From: Candidatus Tectimicrobiota bacterium
Lineage (GTDB): Bacteria; Tectomicrobia; Entotheonellia; Entotheonellales; Entotheonellaceae
Direction of reading: 5' to 3'
Assembly: GCA_026005175.1 (NCBI GenBank)
Contig: BPKO01000012.1
Coordinates: 62,001 to 126,000, forward strand
Length of the DNA stretch: 64,000 nucleotides
Part shown: positions 27,277 to 36,009 of the stretch, in pieces
Position numbering within the stretch: the first letter of the stretch is position 1
Layout of the letters: every line of letters begins with the position of its first letter
Made by a program: the position numbers and the translations under genes
The notes under the pieces: model-generated
What the model was told of the DNA's origin: nothing
Seen by the model: the letters and a program-made list of their open reading frames with translations, nothing else
The model's database searches: none

Positions 27277-28229
27277 TGCGCCCTCCTTGGCCGGCCTGCG
27301 CCTGACCACTGCCGCCAGAGGTGACGGGCCCGCGCGCGGCAGTAGCCGGCCAGCGTGCCGCACAGGCAGACGACGGTGAACCCGTTGCAGGCCACGTCAA
27401 ACCACGTGCCGCGGCCCAGGGCTGCCCGCCCGCTGCGCACCCCCATGCCGGCCAGGTGCTTGCCGATGTCGAAGAGCTTGCGCAGCAGGAAGTACCGGTA
27501 ATGCTGGCGCGTCTCTTGCATCTCGGGCTCGCAGGCCCGCAGGAAGCCGTCGTGGGCGTACTTGGCCGAGACGGCAAACAGCTCGCGCAGCGAGCCGCGT
27601 GCCCGGTGATAGATGATGGCCCGGGGTTCGTACTTGGTGCAGTAGCCGAACTGTTTTTCCAGCCGGTAGTGAAACTCGGCGTCTGCCCCCGAGGTAAAGC
27701 GCGCCGCGTCGTAGCCCCCGGCACGCAGGAAGACGTCGCGCCGCATCACGTTGTTGCCGCCGCCCCAGGGGACAAAGGGGGTGGTGCCGATTTTGCCCTC
27801 GATGCAGAAGGGGTCCGAGCGGGCATAGAAGCGCTGCGCCCAGGTGGTGCCGGGTTCCACCAGGGTGCGCCCCACCACGCAGCCCACCCGCTCGCCGGTG
27901 AAGGCCCGCAGCAGGGTATCGAGCCACTGCGGGTCGGCGGCGCAGTCGGCGTCGATGTTGGCCACGTAGGGGCAGCGGGCGGCGGCAATCCCGGCGTTGC
28001 GCGCGGCCGGCCAGCCGCGCTGCGGTTCGTAGAGGTAGCGGATGCCACCGACGCCCTCGTAGCGCCGCACGATGGCGGCGGTGGCGTCGCGCGAGTTGTT
28101 GTCGACGACGAGGATCTCCCGCGCCGGGTGCGCTAAGGCCAGCAAAGAGCGCAGGCAGCGCTCGAGGGTGGCTTCGGCGTTGTAAGCGGCGATGACAATC
28201 GAGACTTGCTCGGGGGTGGGCAGGCTCAT
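27255..28229 (-). CDS. GT2 glycosyltransferase
   Basis: 324 residues from ATG 28229, which overlaps the asnB stop (ATGA). GT-A motifs: VSIVIAAYNAEATLERCL, VDNNSRDAT, GWPAARNAG, VANIDADCA for the DxD-like site, then WGGGNNVMRRDVFLRAGGYD and GADAEFHYRL. This order is typical of GT2 enzymes that elongate surface polysaccharides. The C-terminal 90 residues include two weakly hydrophobic stretches and a basic tail. It overlaps the next GT2 gene by 22 bases, so the two are probably translated together and may add consecutive sugars. Donor unknown. Confidence 0.9.
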   Translation of the reverse strand: MSLPTPEQVSIVIAAYNAEATLERCLRSLLALAHPAREILVVDNNSRDATAAIVRRYEGVGGIRYLYEPQRGWPAARNAGIAAARCPYVANIDADCAADPQWLDTLLRAFTGERVGCVVGRTLVEPGTTWAQRFYARSDPFCIEGKIGTTPFVPWGGGNNVMRRDVFLRAGGYDAARFTSGADAEFHYRLEKQFGYCTKYEPRAIIYHRARGSLRELFAVSAKYAHDGFLRACEPEMQETRQHYRYFLLRKLFDIGKHLAGMGVRSGRAALGRGTWFDVACNGFTVVCLCGTLAGYCRARARHLWRQWSGAGRPRRAQWSRSAW

Positions 28230-30100
28230 GGCACTCGATCGACAAACTGGCGGTGCCACAGCTCCAGGCACAAGAGGGCCCAGAGCTGGTCGCTGAAGTC
28301 GCGGCTCCCGCGGCGGTGCGCCTGCAGCAGGGCTTCGACGGCCGATGGCCGGAAGTAGCCGCGTCCCCGCGCCCGCGCCGACAGGAGAATATCGGCACAG
28401 AAGTCGTAGAGCTCCTGGCGTAGCCAGCGGGCTTTGGGGATGCTGAAGCCTTTTTTGCGCCGCGTCACGATGGAGGCCGGCAGCAGCTGGCGGGCCAGGG
28501 CCTTGAGCAGGTACTTGCCCTGCCCGCCGCGGACCTTGTAGCGGTCCGGCAGGCTGGCGGCAAACTCGACCAGACGGTAGTCGAGCAGCGGCGCCCGCGC
28601 TTCTAGCGACACCGCCATGCTGGCGCGGTCGACTTTGGTGAGGATGACGTCGGTGAGGTATGTCTTGAGGTCCACGTACTGCCGCCGCGCCGTGGGGGTC
28701 GCCGCGGGCAAGGCGTCAAAGTACGTCTCCAGCCAGCGCTGTGGTGCCTGCACGTCGAGCTCGGCCTGCAGCTCGGGCGTGTACAGCCATTGCTTGCGTT
28801 CCGGGTCGAAGGTCATGAGCTTGGTGGCATAGTATGCGGCGGCGCGGTCCGAGGTGTGCAGCAGCCACCGCCGGCCCCTCATCCCTGCCGGCAGCCGCCG
28901 CGCCAAGGCGTGCAGCCCTTGCACCCGCAGCGCTGCCGGCAGGGCCTGAAGCAAGCGCGCCGGCAGCGGGTCAAAGTAGCGCGTGTAGCCGGCAAAGAGC
29001 TCGTCGCCGCCGTCGCCCGACAGCACCACCGTCACGTATCTGCGCGCCAGCTGCGAAACATAGTACGTAGGAACTGCCGAGGAGTCGGCAAAGGGCTCGT
29101 CGAAGTACCACACCAGCTCGGGCAGCAGCTTGGCCATGTCCGGCTTGACGGTGAGCTCGTAGTGCTGGGTACCCAGAAACGTGGCCACTTCCCGCGCATA
29201 GGGCAGCTCGCTGTAGCCCGCCTCGTCAAAGCCAATGCTGAAGGTCTTCACCTCGCCCATGCCGAGGTGGGCCATGACGGCCACCACGGTGCTTGAGTCG
29301 ATGCCGCCGCTCAGAAACGCCCCCAGGGGCACATCGCTGATCAGCCGCAGGCGCACGGCATCAAAGAGCAGCGTGCGCAGAGTTTCCAGGTAGGCTGCTT
29401 CTCCAGCATCCACCGGTGGCACGGCAAAAGACACCTCCCAGTAAGGGAAGCGGCGCGCGCCCTGCGCTGTTACCAGCAGCACGTGGCCTGCCGGGAGCTT
29501 GTGTACGCCCTGGAAAATGCACAAGTCGCCGGGCACGCAGCCCAGGGTAAGGAAGTAGTCAAGGGCGTGCAGGTTCACCGCGGGGGCAAAGCCGGGCACG
29601 CGCAGCAAGGCCTTGAGCTCGGAGGCAAAGAGCCAGCGGCGGCCGTCGTGGGCGTAGTAGAGGGGCTTTTTCCCTACCCGGTCGCGCGCCAGGACGAGCT
29701 GGCGCCGGCGGCTGTCCCACAGGGCAATGGCAAACATGCCGTTGAGCCGCGTGAAGCACTCGCTGCCGAGCTCTTCGTAGAGGTGGACGATCACCTCGGT
29801 ATCGCTCTGGGTGTAGAAGCGGTGGCCGCGGGCTTGCAAGTCGGCCCGCAGCTCGCGGTAGTTGTAGATCTCGCCGTTGAACACCACCCACAGGGAGCGG
29901 TCCTCGTTATGGATGGGCTGGCGGCCGGTACTCAGGTCGATGATGCTCAGGCGGCGCATGCCCAGCCCCACCGCCCCGTCCACGTAGAGGCCTTCGTCGT
30001 CGGGGCCGCGATGAAGAATGGCCTGGCACATCTGGTGGATCACGTCTTCGCACACGGGCTGCGCCGGTGCGTCGTACTTGATGCCCACGATGCCACACAT
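28226..30100 (-). CDS. asnB: AsnB-type amidotransferase, exosortase-associated
   Basis: 624 residues from ATG 30100. Cys2 directly follows Met, as needed for the class II glutaminase (MCGIVGIKYD), with HRGPDDEG near 31 and FNGEIYNYREL near 74. The C-terminal synthetase domain has the ATP-binding FLSGGIDSS and LSGDGGDELFAGYTRY. Length and position match the amidotransferase family regularly found in exosortase A loci. By analogy with WbpS/WbtH-like enzymes it may amidate a uronic acid on the glycan rather than make asparagine; this fits the uronic-acid genes further along but is inferred. It follows the GT4 gene by two bases and overlaps the GT2 gene after it. Confidence 0.92.
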   Translation of the reverse strand: MCGIVGIKYDAPAQPVCEDVIHQMCQAILHRGPDDEGLYVDGAVGLGMRRLSIIDLSTGRQPIHNEDRSLWVVFNGEIYNYRELRADLQARGHRFYTQSDTEVIVHLYEELGSECFTRLNGMFAIALWDSRRRQLVLARDRVGKKPLYYAHDGRRWLFASELKALLRVPGFAPAVNLHALDYFLTLGCVPGDLCIFQGVHKLPAGHVLLVTAQGARRFPYWEVSFAVPPVDAGEAAYLETLRTLLFDAVRLRLISDVPLGAFLSGGIDSSTVVAVMAHLGMGEVKTFSIGFDEAGYSELPYAREVATFLGTQHYELTVKPDMAKLLPELVWYFDEPFADSSAVPTYYVSQLARRYVTVVLSGDGGDELFAGYTRYFDPLPARLLQALPAALRVQGLHALARRLPAGMRGRRWLLHTSDRAAAYYATKLMTFDPERKQWLYTPELQAELDVQAPQRWLETYFDALPAATPTARRQYVDLKTYLTDVILTKVDRASMAVSLEARAPLLDYRLVEFAASLPDRYKVRGGQGKYLLKALARQLLPASIVTRRKKGFSIPKARWLRQELYDFCADILLSARARGRGYFRPSAVEALLQAHRRGSRDFSDQLWALLCLELWHRQFVDRVP

Positions 30101-30102
30101 GA

Positions 30103-31311
30103 TTAGAAGTCCTCTGCGGTCGTGGCATACACAGGACGCTTCTCCCCTTCCTTTTTGGCTTTGCCAGCCGCACCGCCGGCTACCTCGCGGTAGAGGGCAG
30201 CGTAGCGCGCCAGCATGCGCGGCAGGGTGAGGTGGGCAAGCACGTGCGCGTAGGCAGCCTGCACTTTTGCCTTGCGCCGGGAAGGCTCGCGCGCCACCTC
30301 AAGGAGGCGCGCCACCAAAGCACAGGGGTCGTCGGGAGGAAACAGAAAGCCGCGGCTGCCCGCGCCGAGCGCTTCGGCGTTGCCGGGAATGGCCGAAGCC
30401 ACCACCGGCACCTGGGCGGCCATGGCTTCGAGCACGGCGTTGGGCATGCCTTCGCCGTAAGCCGAGGGCAGCACCAGCACGTCGAAGCAGTTTAGGGCCT
30501 CGTTGACCTGCGAGGTGCGGCCGTGGAAGCGCACCCGTGCCGCCACCCCGAGGGCTGCTGCCAGGCGCCGCAGCTCCTCTTCCAGCTCTCCTTCGCCCAC
30601 CAGCGCCAGCTGCGCCTGGGGCAGCTGCGCCAGCAGCGCCGGCAGGGCACGGATGACCAGAGCAATATTCTTCACCGGCCGCAGGGAGGCCACGATGCCG
30701 ATGACAAAGGCGTCTTGCCCATAGCCCCACTGCTGGCGCAGCGCCTGCCGCTGCGCGGCGGGCAGGCGGTAGAACTTCTGCGTGTCAACGCCGTTGGGAA
30801 TGACCGCGATGGCCGCCGGGTCAAGCCGCAAGCAGCGAGCCAGAAGATGGCGAAAGTTCTCGGAGTTGGTCAGCAGCCGGTGCGTCAGCGGCCGCAGCAG
30901 GCGGCGGGCCAGCAGCTTGGCATGATCGTGGTGGTAGACATCGGCGGCAATATTGCCGTGGTCGCTGTAGATGACGCGCACGCCGCGCCACAGCCGTGCC
31001 ACGGCGCAGCCCCACAGGTAGGTGGTGAAATTGCGGAAGTGTACGACGTCGGGGCGCACAGCAGCCAGGATGCGGGCAAACTTGGCCAGGTTCTCTAGGC
31101 GCAGCCCCGGCCGGCGTGCCATGCAATACACGGGCACGTCGTCGCGCACCTCGTGGCGCCGGGCGCCGTAGGCATCCAGGCACAGCACCGCCGAGGCAAA
31201 CCGCTGGCGCGGCAGCCCGTTGACCACGTCGAGGACGATTTTTTCCGTGCCGCCGTGGTTCAAGGCCAGCACCACGTGCAGGAGGCGAAGGCGGCGAGCC
31301 TGGCGGGACAC
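30103..31311 (-). CDS. GT4 glycosyltransferase, PEP-CTERM/exosortase-associated type
   Basis: 402 residues from GTG 31311, with AGGAG six bases upstream that overlaps the stop of the ligase gene. GT-B fold: N-terminal HVVLALNHGGTEKIVLDVVN, DVVHFRNFTTYLWG, then the C-terminal donor domain with IPNGVDTQKFY, GIVASLRPVKN, LVGEGELEEEL and PSAYEGMPNAVLEAMA-like EGMPNAVLEAMA (E-x7-E). The opening and the end (RYAALYREVAGG) resemble the sugar transferases tied to EpsH1/exosortase loci (TIGR03088-like). The fragment at 63929-64000 ends in a very similar way, hinting at a second member. Confidence 0.9.
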   Translation of the reverse strand: MSRQARRLRLLHVVLALNHGGTEKIVLDVVNGLPRQRFASAVLCLDAYGARRHEVRDDVPVYCMARRPGLRLENLAKFARILAAVRPDVVHFRNFTTYLWGCAVARLWRGVRVIYSDHGNIAADVYHHDHAKLLARRLLRPLTHRLLTNSENFRHLLARCLRLDPAAIAVIPNGVDTQKFYRLPAAQRQALRQQWGYGQDAFVIGIVASLRPVKNIALVIRALPALLAQLPQAQLALVGEGELEEELRRLAAALGVAARVRFHGRTSQVNEALNCFDVLVLPSAYGEGMPNAVLEAMAAQVPVVASAIPGNAEALGAGSRGFLFPPDDPCALVARLLEVAREPSRRKAKVQAAYAHVLAHLTLPRMLARYAALYREVAGGAAGKAKKEGEKRPVYATTAEDF

Positions 31312-31320
31312 GGCCGTCTC

Positions 31321-32682
31321 CTAGAGCCGCAGGCCGATGTAGGTACAAACGGCAAACAGCAGGGTGCGCAGGCCCACTTGCAGCCACTGGGGGTAGCCAA
31401 TGTAGCAGGCCGAGCCGCAGGTGGCCTCTGGCGCTGCCATGGCGGCAGCCCGCTCCTGCTCGGCGATGCGCCGGATCACCGCGCTCAAGGCGACAAAGGT
31501 GTACAGCTCGTAGTAGTACCCATAGTTACCAAAGAGGCCGGCAACGAGGTAGCCGATAAACCCAATGGTGATGGCCAGAAACAACTCGCGCAGCTCCGGA
31601 TCCCCTCGCGCCAGGCGCAGCGCCCGGCGCAGGTCCTGAAAGCTCATGGCCATGAGCATGAGCCAGACGCTCAACCCCAGAAGTCCCGTTTCGGCGGCGA
31701 TTTGCACAATGGTGTTGTGGGCATTGATGCGCTGGCGGAACCAGTCGCCGCCGGCGCGCCGCTTCTGTTCGGCGGTGGCGTACTTGCCAAAGCTGTTGGG
31801 AAACTCCCCTACCCCGACGCCCAGCAGCGGATTGGCCGTCAGCATGTTCCACCCCGCCCCCCAGGCGGCCAGGCGCTGGCCGCCTGTGCCCCCCTGCTCC
31901 AGGTCGAGGCGCACGGTGCTAAACCGCTGCCAGTGCACGTCAGAGACCCGCGACAGCACCGCCACCACCACCAGCGCTCCCAGCAAGAGGGTGCGCAGGC
32001 GCTCCTGGCGAAACGTCAGCAGCGCCGACAGCGCCAGCACCACCGCCAGGGCCAGGTAGCCGCCGCGCGAATTGGTGCCGGCCACGCCAAACAGGAGAAT
32101 GGCAAAGTACCCCAGGCCTTCGAGCTGAAGCAGCTTCTTGGCCCCGGTAAAGGCCAGGAAGCAGGCAAAAGGCACCACCGACACCAGGAGGCCGGCAAAG
32201 TCATTGCGGTTCACCCACAAATAGGGAGCCTGGGTGTCGTGGTAACGCGCCACATAGGCCAGCGTCGCCCCGGCAATCACCAGTACCCAGGCAAAACACT
32301 TGAGCTTCTGGCGCGTGTCGATCAAGCTGACGATCAGCAGCTGCAGAAATGTCGCCTTCCAGAAGAAATCCATATAGTAATGATCGAAAACCTCGAGGTT
32401 ATTCGACAATCTCGAAAGACACATAATAAAGAAAAATATCAACATTAGCCATGTTTGTCTTGGTATATGTATTCTTTCTTTGTAATTCAAGATCATTGAA
32501 ACGAGCACAAGGACTGAGGTAACAAACGGAATTCTTAGGGGTCTAAATTCCGAGAAAATGTTCGTGTAGTACAGCTCGGAGTAAAGGTAGAAATACACCA
32601 GGCCGATGTAAGGCCGGCCGAAGATCGTAACCAGCCAGACGACGGCGGTGGCGCTGAGAATGAGAATTTCTTGTTTGCCCAT
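31321..32682 (-). CDS. O-antigen ligase-like membrane protein, exosortase-associated
   Basis: 453 residues from ATG 32682. Ten to twelve membrane helices and a large periplasmic loop near residues 240-330 containing RLAAWGAGWNMLTANPLLGVG and RINAHNTIVQIAAETG, with the His typical of the Wzy/WaaL family. The long first helices and association with the AsnB and GT4 genes fit the putative O-glycosylation ligase of exosortase A loci (TIGR03097-like). Likely role: periplasmic polymerisation of the repeat unit or transfer of glycan to an acceptor. Bases about 32345-32610 (residues roughly 25-112) are AT-rich and use codons unlike the rest of the gene, a mosaic sign. Confidence 0.85.
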   Translation of the reverse strand: MGKQEILILSATAVVWLVTIFGRPYIGLVYFYLYSELYYTNIFSEFRPLRIPFVTSVLVLVSMILNYKERIHIPRQTWLMLIFFFIMCLSRLSNNLEVFDHYYMDFFWKATFLQLLIVSLIDTRQKLKCFAWVLVIAGATLAYVARYHDTQAPYLWVNRNDFAGLLVSVVPFACFLAFTGAKKLLQLEGLGYFAILLFGVAGTNSRGGYLALAVVLALSALLTFRQERLRTLLLGALVVVAVLSRVSDVHWQRFSTVRLDLEQGGTGGQRLAAWGAGWNMLTANPLLGVGVGEFPNSFGKYATAEQKRRAGGDWFRQRINAHNTIVQIAAETGLLGLSVWLMLMAMSFQDLRRALRLARGDPELRELFLAITIGFIGYLVAGLFGNYGYYYELYTFVALSAVIRRIAEQERAAAMAAPEATCGSACYIGYPQWLQVGLRTLLFAVCTYIGLRL

Positions 32683-32695
32683 GGTGGTGTCCCGT

Positions 32696-33739
32696 TTAAG
32701 CTGGCTTGCGGGCCGCAACGAGCATGGCGTCGCTCCGGTCGCAGAGGCGGGCCAGTGGGTAGAGGCTGCCCACCAGCGCCCAGCAGGCAACGCGCAGCCC
32801 CAGGCGCGGCAGCTTGCGCAGGGGATGGGCCGGCGCGCCGGCTGCTGCGTCTTTCCTGTGGGACGTGGCGGCCAGCGGGGGATGCGGCTTCGGGGAGCGC
32901 CGGTGCTTGATGGCCTCGATCACGGCGTTTTCGAGCTGCAAGGCGGTGTAGGGGGGATAAATGCCAAAGGTGCGCATCGCCACCGGCGGCAAGCCAGCCC
33001 GGTCAAGCAGCGCCCTCAGGGTATGCGGCGCGAACTGGTACAGGTGCGCCGGTGGCGTGGGGTGTTCCCAGGCGCCGAGGGTGCGGCCTAGGAAGCGATA
33101 GGTGCAGCGGGGAAAGAGGCCCTCCACGTTTGGCGTGGTGATCACGCACAGGCCGCCGGGGCGCAGCACGCGGCGGACTTCGTGCAGGGTGGCCAGAGGT
33201 GCGGGCAAGTGTTCGATGGTGTCAAAGAGGGTGACGACGTCGAAGGCCGCGTCGGGAAAGGCCAGGCGCGTGCCTTGCTGCAGCTGCACGCGCGGCCCGT
33301 ACTGCCGCTGCAAAGCGGCGACAAAATGGGGGTTGACGTCGCTGCCGTAGGGCACCCAGCCCTGGCTGGCCGCCAAGGCCAGAAAGGCGCCGCGGGCGCA
33401 GCCCAAGTCAAAGACGTGGCGGGCCTGGGGCTGGTAGGCGCGGATGAAGGCCACGGCACGCTGGAATTTGCGCATTTTGTAGCGCTCGTGGCCAGGATGG
33501 ACCGCCTCGCCGGCCACCGCCCCGTGTCCTTCTGGAGCGGCGTTGTAAAGCACGGCCAAGGCCTCAGCCTGGGGCCGCGGGTTGACGTAGACAAGGCGGC
33601 AGCGGCGGCAGCGCACCACGCGAAAGCCTTTTTTTGTCACCAGCAGCTCTTCGTCGCTCGCGTCGCAGAGCGCACAGAGAACGTGCTCGAGCGGCATCGC
33701 TTGCGCTGTGCGGCGGGCCATCAGGATTTCGTTTCCCAC
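32696..33739 (-). CDS. class I SAM-dependent methyltransferase
   Basis: 347 residues from GTG 33739 with AAAGGAG seven bases upstream. An N-terminal four-Cys motif (C-A-L-C ... C-R-R-C) probably binds zinc. A Rossmann methyltransferase domain follows: VFDLGCARGAFLALAASQG (motif I), VVTLFDTIEHL, EVRRVLRPGGLCVITTPN. Such proteins methylate sugars or glycan ends in polysaccharide loci. The last 60 residues are basic. It is preceded by a GT4 gene and followed by the ligase gene with 13 bases between. Substrate unknown. Confidence 0.88.
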   Translation of the reverse strand: MGNEILMARRTAQAMPLEHVLCALCDASDEELLVTKKGFRVVRCRRCRLVYVNPRPQAEALAVLYNAAPEGHGAVAGEAVHPGHERYKMRKFQRAVAFIRAYQPQARHVFDLGCARGAFLALAASQGWVPYGSDVNPHFVAALQRQYGPRVQLQQGTRLAFPDAAFDVVTLFDTIEHLPAPLATLHEVRRVLRPGGLCVITTPNVEGLFPRCTYRFLGRTLGAWEHPTPPAHLYQFAPHTLRALLDRAGLPPVAMRTFGIYPPYTALQLENAVIEAIKHRRSPKPHPPLAATSHRKDAAAGAPAHPLRKLPRLGLRVACWALVGSLYPLARLCDRSDAMLVAARKPA

Positions 33740-33754
33740 GCTTTTCTCCTTTCC

Positions 33755-34954
33755 TCAGCGGCTGGCGGTGGCCACGCACCGCCGGTAGACTTCGACCACC
33801 TGCCGGGCGTACCCGGCCGTGCTGTGGGGAAGGGCGTACTGGCGGATGGTGGCCGCGTCCCACTGCCGCGCCAGAGCCCTCTGCAGCGCCGCGGCCAGGG
33901 CTGCCACGTCGCCTGGCGGCACCATTTCGCCCAGGGCTGGCGCGCAGAGCATCTCCGGAATCCCCCCGACGCGGCTGGCCACCACCGGGCGGCCGCAGGC
34001 CATGGCCTCGTAAATCACGTTGGGGCGCCCCTCGCTATAGCTGGGCAGGCAAAGCACGTCGCTGGCACCCAGCCACAGGGGCACCTCGGCATGCGGCACG
34101 TGAGGGCACCACTGCGCGCGCCCATCCAGGGACAGCGCCCGCAATCGCCGGCAGACCTCGCGCTGCTGCGCGCCGCGGCCGATCAGCACGAGCCGCACTT
34201 CGCGCTGCGGCGCCGCGTCGCACACGGCGCGAAACGCGCGCAGGAGGTCAAGCACACCCTTGCCTGCTTCCAGGGCGCCCACGTATAGCACCACCTGCGC
34301 ACTGGCCGGCAGGCCCAGGCGCTGGCGGGCGAGGGCCTGAGGCAGCGGGCGAAAGCGGGCCAGGTCGACGCCGTTGGGAATGACGCTGACGTTGGCGGGT
34401 GCAGCGCCCAGGGCAACGGCTTTGCGCCTAAGGTCCTCACTGACGGCGATCACGTGGGCCACGGCCCGCAGGGTGTAGCGGATCGCTTGCCGCAATATGG
34501 GGTCCTTGGGAAAGCGGTTGAGGTCCGAGCCGCGCACCGTCAGCACCACCGGGCGGCGCCACTGCCGGCCCAGCAGCGCCACGGCCAGTCCTGCCGGATA
34601 GGCAAAGTGCACGTGGAGCACGTCGCAGCGCGCCGCCCACTGCTGCCGGCGCGCTGCGCGCCGCAGGGCGGCCAGGTACGACAGCCAGTTGAGGTAGACG
34701 CTCAGCTTGGGCACCGCAGCGTACGTGCAGTGGTATACCGGCGTGCCGTGCCAGCGCGCCACGGCAGTACGGGCGCGCTTTAGCAGCGGGCGCGGCTTGG
34801 GAGAGACCACGGCAACGAGGCGGCAGTAGCGCCGCAGCTGCCGCAGCTGCTCGCGGACGAAAATGCCGCTGGTCGGCTCTGCCGCCGTAGGAAACAGCGA
34901 CGACACCACCAGCACCCGCGGCGTGGCGGCGCGGGCCACCGCAGGCGGCGTCAC
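33755..34954 (-). CDS. GT4 glycosyltransferase
   Basis: 399 residues from GTG 34954; its GTGA overlaps the stop of the deacetylase gene, which decides the start over longer in-frame extensions. GT-B motifs: VLVVSSLFPTAAEPTSGIFV at the N-terminus, DVLHVHFAYPAG, VIPNGVDLARFRPLP, VLYVGALEAGKG, LVLIGRGAQQREV, PSYSEGRPNVIYEAMACG (E-x7-E donor site) and VASRVGGIPE. Expected to add one sugar to the lipid-linked repeat unit in the cytoplasm. Intact, with no membrane segment. Confidence 0.92.
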   Translation of the reverse strand: MTPPAVARAATPRVLVVSSLFPTAAEPTSGIFVREQLRQLRRYCRLVAVVSPKPRPLLKRARTAVARWHGTPVYHCTYAAVPKLSVYLNWLSYLAALRRAARRQQWAARCDVLHVHFAYPAGLAVALLGRQWRRPVVLTVRGSDLNRFPKDPILRQAIRYTLRAVAHVIAVSEDLRRKAVALGAAPANVSVIPNGVDLARFRPLPQALARQRLGLPASAQVVLYVGALEAGKGVLDLLRAFRAVCDAAPQREVRLVLIGRGAQQREVCRRLRALSLDGRAQWCPHVPHAEVPLWLGASDVLCLPSYSEGRPNVIYEAMACGRPVVASRVGGIPEMLCAPALGEMVPPGDVAALAAALQRALARQWDAATIRQYALPHSTAGYARQVVEVYRRCVATASR

Positions 34955-35979
34955 AGCAGTCGCCACAACAGCCACCCGAGCAGGCCAAGGCCCGCCGTGC
35001 CGGCAGCGCTGCTGCCGGCCAGCAGCAGGTTCCCCTTGCCGCGGTTGTAGTAGCGGCAAGCACGCACCAGCGAGCGGGCCAGGGTTGACACCGGCAGCAC
35101 CTCGGTCGGCGTTGCAAACGCCTGCGGCGCCTGCTGGTAAAGGCGGTACCAGGCCGCCACCGTCAGCACCTCGACGTCGGGCTGCTCGGCAAGAAAGCGC
35201 AGGAAACGAGCAAACTTGCGCACCTCCGCGGGGATGGGGGTAAACACGCTGCGGTCCTTGCTGCGCTTGAGAAAGCTGAAGCTGTGCATGAGCAGCGTCA
35301 CCACGGGCAGGCCGGTGGCGCGGGCGGCGCGTACCACGAAGCGCAGCTCGCTCAGGGTGTTGGCGTTGATGTCAAAGGGTTTGGTGGGCATGAAGCGTCC
35401 CAGCTTAAACTGCGCGAACTGCGTCACCGGCAGCTCCACGATGCCCTCGGGGGTGAGCTGCACGCCGTTGCGCCATACCTTGTGGGGATCGAGGCGGCAG
35501 TAAGGCGAGCCGATATGCGAGCTGTCCACGGGAATGCCGACGCTTTTGAGCGCCCGCAGGGTGTGATGATCGGCGCCAAAGCCGCCAGCGCGGTGGGCCA
35601 GCGGCGGCCGCCCCACCCAGGCCTGCAGCAGGCGTTTGCCGTAGTCGAGCAGTTCGACTTGCTGCTCAAGGGGATGCTGCCACATGAAGCGGGCGTTGGT
35701 CACCCACTTGGGGTGGGTGTGTAGCTGCACATCGTGGCCGCGGCGGGCAATCAGCTCGCAAGCTTGCCGCATGCCCGCCTCCCCGAGCACGCGGGCTTCA
35801 AAGGGGCTGACGAAGAAGGTGGCGCGATAGCCGTACTGCTCGCAGAGGTCCATGATGAGCGGGATGCCGTAGCAGCGGCCGCCGACTTCGCCGTAGACCA
35901 TCTTGGAGAGGGGAATGACGCGGCCGTTACGGAAGTCAGCTTCCGTGTCGATGGTAAGAAGAACGTAGAGCTTGCTCAC
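34951..35979 (-). CDS. NodB-superfamily polysaccharide deacetylase
   Basis: 342 residues from GTG 35979, which has AAGGAG six bases upstream; an ATG 15 bases earlier would bury that site. Motifs LLTIDTEADF (the D-x-E variant of NodB motif 1), HDVQLHTHPKW (metal His pair), HRAGGFGAD and a late LLMHSFSF. The deviation from TFDDG suggests a subfamily distinct from the deacetylase at 25452-26234. The C-terminus has a single hydrophobic segment (GLGLLGWLLWRLL) that may anchor it. Likely removes acetyl groups from an amino sugar of the polysaccharide. GTGA overlap with the next GT4 gene. Confidence 0.82.
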   Translation of the reverse strand: MSKLYVLLTIDTEADFRNGRVIPLSKMVYGEVGGRCYGIPLIMDLCEQYGYRATFFVSPFEARVLGEAGMRQACELIARRGHDVQLHTHPKWVTNARFMWQHPLEQQVELLDYGKRLLQAWVGRPPLAHRAGGFGADHHTLRALKSVGIPVDSSHIGSPYCRLDPHKVWRNGVQLTPEGIVELPVTQFAQFKLGRFMPTKPFDINANTLSELRFVVRAARATGLPVVTLLMHSFSFLKRSKDRSVFTPIPAEVRKFARFLRFLAEQPDVEVLTVAAWYRLYQQAPQAFATPTEVLPVSTLARSLVRACRYYNRGKGNLLLAGSSAAGTAGLGLLGWLLWRLL

Positions 35980-36009
35980 GAGACGCTCCTTCATGTCCCG
36001 CCACGGGCG